Below, piece after piece: positions 12,701 to 21,700 of a stretch of 64,000 bases of DNA. Numbering within the stretch: position 1 is the first letter of the stretch; every line of letters begins with the position of its first letter. The stretch lies in contig JAESIW010000180.1 in assembly GCA_016802295.1 (NCBI GenBank), forward strand, positions 3,827,975 to 3,891,974. Reading direction: 5' to 3'. Made by a program: the position numbers and the translations under genes. A model generated the notes under the pieces. That model was given only the letters and a program-made list of their open reading frames with translations, was not told the origin of the DNA and ran no database searches. Origin of the DNA: Brachionus rotundiformis. Its lineage: Eukaryota > Rotifera > Eurotatoria > Ploima > Brachionidae.

Positions 12701-15700
12701 CAACTGGTAAACCAAAAGGTGTTATGATTGAAAATGGTGCTATAACAAATCGTCTTATTTGGATGCAAAACGAATTTAAATTAAGCAAAAATGACTCGGT
12801 TCTTCAAAAAACACCATACACTTTTGATGTTTCGATATGGGAGTTTTTTTGGCCACTTATTGCTGGCTCAAGGCTAGTTTTGATTAAGCCTAATGGCCAT
12901 AAAGATCAACTTTATCTAAAAGATATAATTCAAAATTTTAACATAACTGTGCTACATTTTGTTCCATCGATGTTGAAATTATTTCTTGAAAGCCAGGAGG
13001 CTAATCAATGTAATTCAATCAAAAGTGTCTTTTGCAGCGGAGAAATGTTACCAATTTCTTTGGTAAAAAAATTTTATGAAATATTTCCTAGAAAAAACCT
13101 GTTTAATTTGTACGGACCAACCGAAGCGTCAATTGATGTGTCTTATTGGGATTGTAAGAACTATCCAAACTTTGAATGCGTTCCAATAGGCAAACCAATA
13201 TCAAACATTTCACTATATATTCTTAATGCGTATGGCAAACAGGTCCCTGTAGGCGTAGCTGGGGAACTATATATATCTGGAATTGGACTAGCAAGAGGAT
13301 ATCTAAATAATAAGAAGCTGACTGAAAACAATTTTTTTAACATTAAATTACAAGAAAATATAAGAATTTATAAGACTGGCGACATTGCTCGTTATCTAAG
13401 TAATGGTGATATAGAATTTTTGGGCAGAAGTGACTTTCAAGTAAAAATAAATGGTATTAGAATTGAGCTGAATGATATTGAAACCAATTTGAAAAAGTTA
13501 AACTTTGTCCAAGATTGCATTGTTACCAAATACCAACAAAACCAACTGATTGCTTACATAAAAAATTCTAATTTTGAAATAATTAATTTGGAAAATGATG
13601 TGATCAAGGACAATAATGAAAAATCTTTATTTAAATTGGAACGTGTTAATATTCGGAATGAAAATTTGATTTCCAAATATAAGCTAGATAAACGTTTTCA
13701 AGCAAATTCTGGGATGTACTTTGCGCGAAAGAGCTACAGAAACTTTATCTCCAAAACTCGTAATTTAAATGATATAGAATTTATTCTTAATTTGGATAAT
13801 AAGATTAATGATAGTTTAAGTAATTTATCATCAAAAACTGAAATAAATATCAATGATATTTTGAGCTCAATTTCGGCATACAAAGATGAAAATAATTTTT
13901 TGCCAAAATATCTATATCCATCGGCTGGTAGTACTTATCCAGTTCAAATCTACATTTCACTTTGTGAAAATGAAAAATCCAGTCAAAAATTAACTTCTGG
14001 TAACTATTATTACAACCCAGAAGACCATTCTCTTAATCTAATCAGCAAAGAAATAATCAAAAAAGATTGGAACACAATTCATTTAGTTGGTCGAGAATCA
14101 GCAATAAGGCCTATTTATGGCTCAAATTGGAAACGATTTGTTTTAATAGAAACAGGTGGTATACTTGTACAACTTGAAAATTCTTGTTCCAAGTATGGAC
14201 ATTGTCTCAAATATGTTCCATCTAAATTAAATTTACACAACGATCTTCTTACTGGTGATCAAGATTTAATAATTGGTAGCTATGAAATAGCGAACAATAT
14301 AATAATAAATGAAGATAATTCTAAAATAAAAACCTATGTTTATTTTCATTCAGATGGCTTGTATTATTTTAATGATCAAGAAAATAAATTAGAATTTTGT
14401 AATGCAAAAACTGATTATCTTTTATATTTGAATTATTCTGGTGACAATTCTGCAATTATCAGCAATTCATTGTTTCTGATTTTCTATGCAGGCAAAAGAA
14501 CTGATTCCAATTACATAAAGGCTGGAAAAATGGCATTCAATGCATGTAGTAAAGCTTTGAGTAAAAATATTGGCCTGTGTTATCTTGGCTTGACCAAAAT
14601 CGACAAAAAATTACTGTCTGTAATAAACCATGATGAATTGCTATTATGTGTAGCTGGTGGATATATAAATAGCAGTCAAATTGGATCAACCCAATTGTCG
14701 AAACCAAATGAGCAGAATTTGACAATAAGTGAATATCTGAGAAACGAGTTGGAAAATTATTTACCTAATTTCATGATACCTTCAATTTATATTGTCCTAA
14801 ATGAGTTTCCGATTACCAGTAATGGAAAGTTAGACAGCAAAGCTTTGCCAGTGCCTCAAAGTTATGACATAAATAATACTGAGAGAAATTTCGAAAAGCC
14901 TCAAAATGAGCTAGAAGAAAAATTGACCAAGTTATGGTGTGATTTATTATCAATTGATAAAATAAGTGTTTGCTCGAATTTAATTAGCCTTGGTGCCAAC
15001 TCCCTTACAATTACACGAGCTCATCTCAAAATTAAAGAACTATTTCAAGTAAATATTGATATTGGTAAAATTTTCAATTCACAAACCATAAGAGCACAAG
15101 CTGAGTTATTAAAATCTGACAATTTTTGTGAAAAAAATATTTTCGATAAGCCGGATAAGTTGACCTCATTTCACAATGACAGCCAATTTCAATTATTCAG
15201 AGCTTCTTTTGCCCAACAGCGCATGTGGTTCTTGCAAAATGTTTTACCAAATAACAATAACTTTGTTTACCATATACCATTATGCTACAATTTGAGAGGA
15301 AAATTAGATATCAACACATTGAAAGAGTCACTTTTAATTCTGTTCAATCGCCATGAATCAATGCGTGTCTCTTTTTTGGATATAGACTCTGAATTATACC
15401 AAAAAGTCTCTTCAAATATTCCACTTCCTCTTGAATATGTTGACTTAGATGGTAAAAGAGAAATTTTATCAAATGAAATAAACAAAACAGTTTATTCTAG
15501 TTTTGATTTAACAAAACCTCCATTAGTTAGAATTAAATTGATAAAATTAAATGAAGAACACCATTATTTAATTTTGGTATTTCACCATATCTTGACTGAT
15601 GGCGACTCAATTAAATTGTTTAGTCGAGAATTAATTGTTCTATATAATAGCAATAATAGTGCTATTTTACCAAAATTGAACTATCAATATACACATTTTT

Positions 15701-18700
15701 CAATTTGGCAACGAAATCAACTGTCAAATGGTAAACTGAATGAACAAGTTGAATATTGGACCCAGTATTTAAGCAAAAGTTCATTTTTTCTTGACATTCC
15801 GACCGATTTTGCACGCAAATCTATTTTTACCTACAATGGAAATGTTTTTAAATTTAAAATTGCCAAAAGATTAAAACAAAATCTTCACCAATTATGCCTA
15901 AAATATAATACAACTTTTTATGTACCTTTATTAAGTGCATTTTCTATTCTTTTGAATCGAATATCAAATCAGAACGATTTTAATATCGGAATTCCGGTAG
16001 CTAATCGTCAATTTATGGAAACTGTAAACATGTTTGGCAATTTTATTAATACAGTGGTCATACGCAGCAAATTTTCCCATAATATAACAATTAAACAAAT
16101 AATTGAAGATACTAAAATATCAAGACTTAATTCTTTGATGAATCAAGATTTGCCTTTTGAATTACTAATAGAAAAATTAAACTCACCAAGAGATCCCAGT
16201 TATCATCCAATTTTCCAGACCATGTTTATAATGTTGGAAAATTCCCCAAACGAGAATGAATATATTTTTAATAATATGGAACCAATTGACTCTTTGAATG
16301 CAATGGGAATCGATTTTGACCTAACTGAGAAAAAAGTTTCCAAATTTGACATTACATTAAGAGTAACAGAGGTACAAGATGAATTTCAGTGTCATTTTGA
16401 ATACTGTACTGATCTATTTTTGCCCCAGACTATCGAAAACTTTTCAAATATCTATACAGTTATTTTGAACAAGTTATGTGAAAATAGTGATATTTTTTTA
16501 TCTGATATTGAGTTGCCAATAATGAACCAGTATCAAAAAATTACTGATTATAAGTTTATCAGCTCATCGATAATAGAACTTTTTGAAAGTCAAGTTTTCC
16601 TCAATGGAAACGATCCAGCTATATCAGACGAAAGCATTCAGCTTTCGTACAATCAACTAGATAGTAATGTGAACCAAATAGCGAGTTTTTTCCTTGAAAA
16701 AAACATTAGTCAAAATGATATAGTGGCACTTAATCTTGATTCATCCATTGAACTTGTGACAATCATTCTTGCTTTGCAGAAAATTGGCGCGGCTTATTTA
16801 CCTGTTGATCCAAACTATCCATTAGAACGATTGAATTTTATTCTACAAGAAAGTAAAGCAAAGTTAATGATTACCAATACAACAATTGCCAATGACAGAA
16901 TAGAGCAGATTTTTGTGAATCAGGTTTTTTCAAGGAGCAAAAATTTTCTCACAAAAATACAAAAAAAAAACACTAATAAAGAAAATTTAGCTTACCTTAT
17001 TTATACTTCAGGTACAACAGGTAAGCCAAAAGGAGTTGAGATAACATGTGCCAATCTTTGGTCGTTTTTGAATAGTTTTTTGAAAGAAATCCCTGCTAAA
17101 CGTAACTATAAATGGCTTTCGGTAACAAAACCAATATTTGACATTTCTGCAGTTGAATTTTTTGTTCCATTAATCACTGGTGGACATTTGACCATTCCAA
17201 CACGACAAACAATTTCCAATATTCCTAGATTGATTAAAATTTTGAACACTGTTAATGTTTTTCAAGCAACTCCAACTTTATGGAACATACTTATTGAAGC
17301 TTCGTGGTATTCAACAAATGATGAATTTGTTGGCTTATCAGGTGGGGAAAATATGAGCCATTCATTAGCGACTTCATTTTCTAGAATGAAAGGAAGGTTT
17401 TATAATCTATATGGTCCTACAGAGACAACAATATGGTCAAGTTTTTCCGAAATAGATAAAAAAAATCCTCAAGTGAATATTGGAAAACCATTTTCAAATA
17501 CATCATTTTACATTATGGATGATCTAAACAAGCAAGTTGTACTAGGAGCTCGTGGTCAACTTTTCATAGGAGGATTGGGTGTCTCTCGTGGTTACTGTGA
17601 TAGCAGATTAAATACGAAAAATTTTATACTCAACCCATATTCCGATACAAACGATCCAATTTTGTACAAAACTGGTGATATGGTACAATGCAGAGCTAAT
17701 GGAACAATTGAGTACATAAATCGAGTTGATACTCTAGTAAAATTAAATGGCTATAGAATTGAGTTAAAAGAAATAGAAAATGTACTAAGTTCTCATCCAC
17801 TAATGGAAAACAAAAATTGTATAGCCATTTTAAAACAAGACCAAAACAACTACATTAGACTTGTTGTATTTGTCAAATTTCCAAATTGTGAAACTGGCTA
17901 TGAAAAAGAACTACAACTTTATTTGAAAAAATATCTTCCAACCTACATGATACCTGATAGAATAATATTTGTTGACAAGTTTCCACTAACAAACAATGGA
18001 AAAATTGACTTAAATGCTTTAAAAATTCCAAATAAAAGTATTGATAAAAGTGAGGAGAAAAAAATTGATAAGAATGAAGGAACAAGTGCAATCAAAGAAA
18101 CTATTATTAGTGTAATAAAAAGTCTATTAAACATCGAATACATCGATACATCAAAAAATTTTTTTGATATTGGTCTAAACTCTATTCTCATTATGAGAGC
18201 AAGTCTAAGATTAACTGAACTTTTAAATATGGAAGTGTCGACTATTGATTTTTTTATCCATTCCTCAATTGATTCTTTAGGTATTTTTTTAAAGGAAAGA
18301 GCTATAGAAAAATCTGATTTAAAAAAAGAATTGTCTAATTATAAACAAAATGAAGTTAAAAATATTGATACAGAAAATAAAATTGCAATTATTGGAATGT
18401 CTGGTCGTTTTCCCAAATCAGAAAATATAAAAATATTTTGGCAAAATTTAAAAAATGGAGTTGATTGTGTAGAGGATATTAATGATCAAGAATTATTAAA
18501 AAATGGGGTTAGCCAGGATTTAATTGATAATCCAAACTATGTTAAATCAAGGGCCAGATTGAATAACATTTCAAATTTTGATGCAGAGTTTTTTAATTTT
18601 TCCACACGTGAAGCTCAATTTACCAACCCAGGTCACCGTATTTTGATTGAAGAAATATGGCATGCATTGGAAAATGCTGGTTATGCAAATAATGAAATTT

Positions 18701-21700
18701 TTGGTCGCATGGGAATTTATGTTGGCTGCGGTGATAATGATTACTTGAATGGTAGCTTTGAAAGCGAAGAAAAACTGGTAGCATTATTTGGAAATGAAAA
18801 AGACTATTTAGCTACAAAGATAGCATACAAATTGAACATTCAAGGCCCTGCAATAAACATTCAAACCGCTTGTTCATCATCTTTGGTTGCTGTTCACTTA
18901 GCTTGTCAAAGTTTAAAAGCAAATGAGACAGATATTTGCATCGCTGGTGGTGTTTCAATAGCTCCAATTAAAACAACAGGCTATCTTCATAAACCAGGAT
19001 TAATTTTTTCACCAACTGGACGCTGTAAAACGTTCGATGAGACAGCTGATGGTATCATAGCTAGTCAAGGATGTGGAATAGTGATACTAAAAAGGTTAGA
19101 AAATGCTATAAATGATTCAGATAATATACTTGCTGTTATATCTGGTTCAGCTATTAATAATGACGGAAGTAATAAAATAGGTTATACGGCACCAAGTTAT
19201 GAAATGCAAAAAAAAGTAATTATTAAGGCTATTGAAAATAGTAAAATAAATCCGGAAGAAATTGGGTATATAGAAACACATGGAACAGGAACAAGCTTAG
19301 GAGACCCAATAGAGATAAAGGGATTATCTGCAGTCTTTGGAAATATAAATAAAATTAAAAAAAATTCATGTGCAATTGGATCTGTAAAAACAAATATTGG
19401 ACATACTTCAACAGCTGCAGGAATAGCAGGCTTAATAAAAACAGTCCTATCACTTGAAAATAAACAAATACCACCGATTGTTCATTTTAAAAAATTAAAT
19501 CCTAAAATTGATTTAAATAACACCCCGTTTTACATAAATACAAGTTTAAAACAATGGTCGGAGAATAGAAAAGCCGGGATAAGTTCATTTGGAATAGGAG
19601 GCACCAATGCACATGTGATAATTGAAGAAGCTCCTGAAATTAAGAAAGATGTTGAAACAACTTTAAAAAATCAATGGTCAAAAATGTGTTCAAAATACAA
19701 TTTTCTATTTGACAACATTGAATGTAATGAGTTTAGAGAGTACAAGAAAAATAGTCATATTTTGGTTCTATCTGCACGAAATGAACAAGCTTTGAATGAT
19801 TTGCAAAATAAATATGTTGAATTTTTAAAAGAACTGAAACAAGATCATAATAAAGATGTTGATGATAATTTGGAACAAGATGTTTGTTTTACTGCTAGTG
19901 TTGGTAGAAATCATTTTAATGAAGAACGAATTGCATTTGTATTTGAAAATTTAAGTGAATTGGAACAACAATTAAAAGACAATGTTAACAATAATAATGG
20001 TAATAAAAATAATAATAAAATAGTAAAAAAGTCAACAAAAATGAACAAAAACAATTCAAAAGTTGCATTTTTATTTACTGGACAAGGAAGTCAATATGCT
20101 AGAATGAGCTATGGCTTATATGAATCAAATTTAGTATTCAGAACATTGATTAACAATTGTGATCAAATATTAAGTAAACATTTGAGTTCACCTAAACTGA
20201 TCGATATTTTATACGGAAACAGCTCAAATGAGTATTTGAATGATACACAATATGCACAAGTAGCTCTTTTTTCTCTTGAATATTGTTTGGCATGTTTGTG
20301 GCGTTCGTTTGGTATTGAATGTGATGTTGTAATGGGACATAGTATTGGCGAATATGTTGCTTGTGTTTTAAGTGGTTGTATTAGTTTGGAAGATGGCATC
20401 AAGTTGACTTACATGCGTGGTAAATTAATGAAACAAACCCAACAAGGTAAAATGATTGCTGTTCTATTTGATTTGAATAGAATCGAAAATTTAATTCACC
20501 AATTTGGCAAAAGAGTAGATATTGCTGGTGTGAATAGTAGAAAACAAATAGTTATATCAGGTTGTGAAAATGATATTGATGAATTTGGTAAATTATTGGT
20601 CGAAAATGGTTGTACATCAGTCAGAGAATTGAATACAAATAAAGCTTTTCATTCAAGATACATGGATTCTATAATTGATGAATTTGATCAATATGCCAAA
20701 ACAATTGAATACAAGACCAAATCATATCTTAACAATAGCATTGTTTGGATATCGACTTTTGATGGATTAAAAGAGAAAAATTCCAATTTTGTTCTAACAA
20801 GCAAACATTGGACAAATCAATTGAGAAACAAAGTTGATTTTTATGGATCAATGCGAATATTAAACGAAATGAATGTAACTTGTTACATTGAAATAGGACC
20901 AAATCAAATATTGACCAAGTTGGCTCAACAGTGTCTGCATGAACATCAAACAATAGACAATAAAGATAAAAATATTCTGTGGCTGAATTCAATGAAATCA
21001 AAAGTAAACGATATGGTTGAATTGGAATCCAATTTAGCCAAATGGTATGTAAATGGTGGTCATGTTGATTGGCAAAATTTTCATTCATCTTATGTTTCTA
21101 AAAGAATAGTTCTTCCAACCTATGCTTTTCAGAGGCAGTCTTATTGGTTTGATAAAAATGAAACCAAGAAACTTACAAATAATATTGAGGAAAATAATAA
21201 TCAATTATTGGACTCAATCAATTCTAAAGATAATACTAATGTGGCAAATTTAAATCATCCACTACTGGGTAATTTTTTGTGTTTTTCATCTAATCACAAT
21301 GAATACTTATTTGAACACACAATCAACACCAACAATAGCCAGCATTCTTATCTTCTTGACCACAAAATATTCGATAAATCTATTTATCCAGGAGCTTGTT
21401 TCATCGAAATGATTTATTCAGCAGCTTTTTATATTGGCAAACTGTTGTTCAACTACGACGATCAAATAGATATTTCCATAAATGAAATAAATTTTTTATC
21501 ACCTCTCTATCTGATTCCCAATCAATCATTTATTTTACAAACTATTGTGGTTCCAAAGTCAAATGATGAAACAAATTTTGATTTTTTTATCTATAGTAAA
21601 AAAATAACTTCATCAAATTCTAAATTCAGCAGTGACAATTCAATAATGCATTCGAAAGGTAATTTGTATCTAGGATTGAAAAGTAATAAACAAAAATCCT

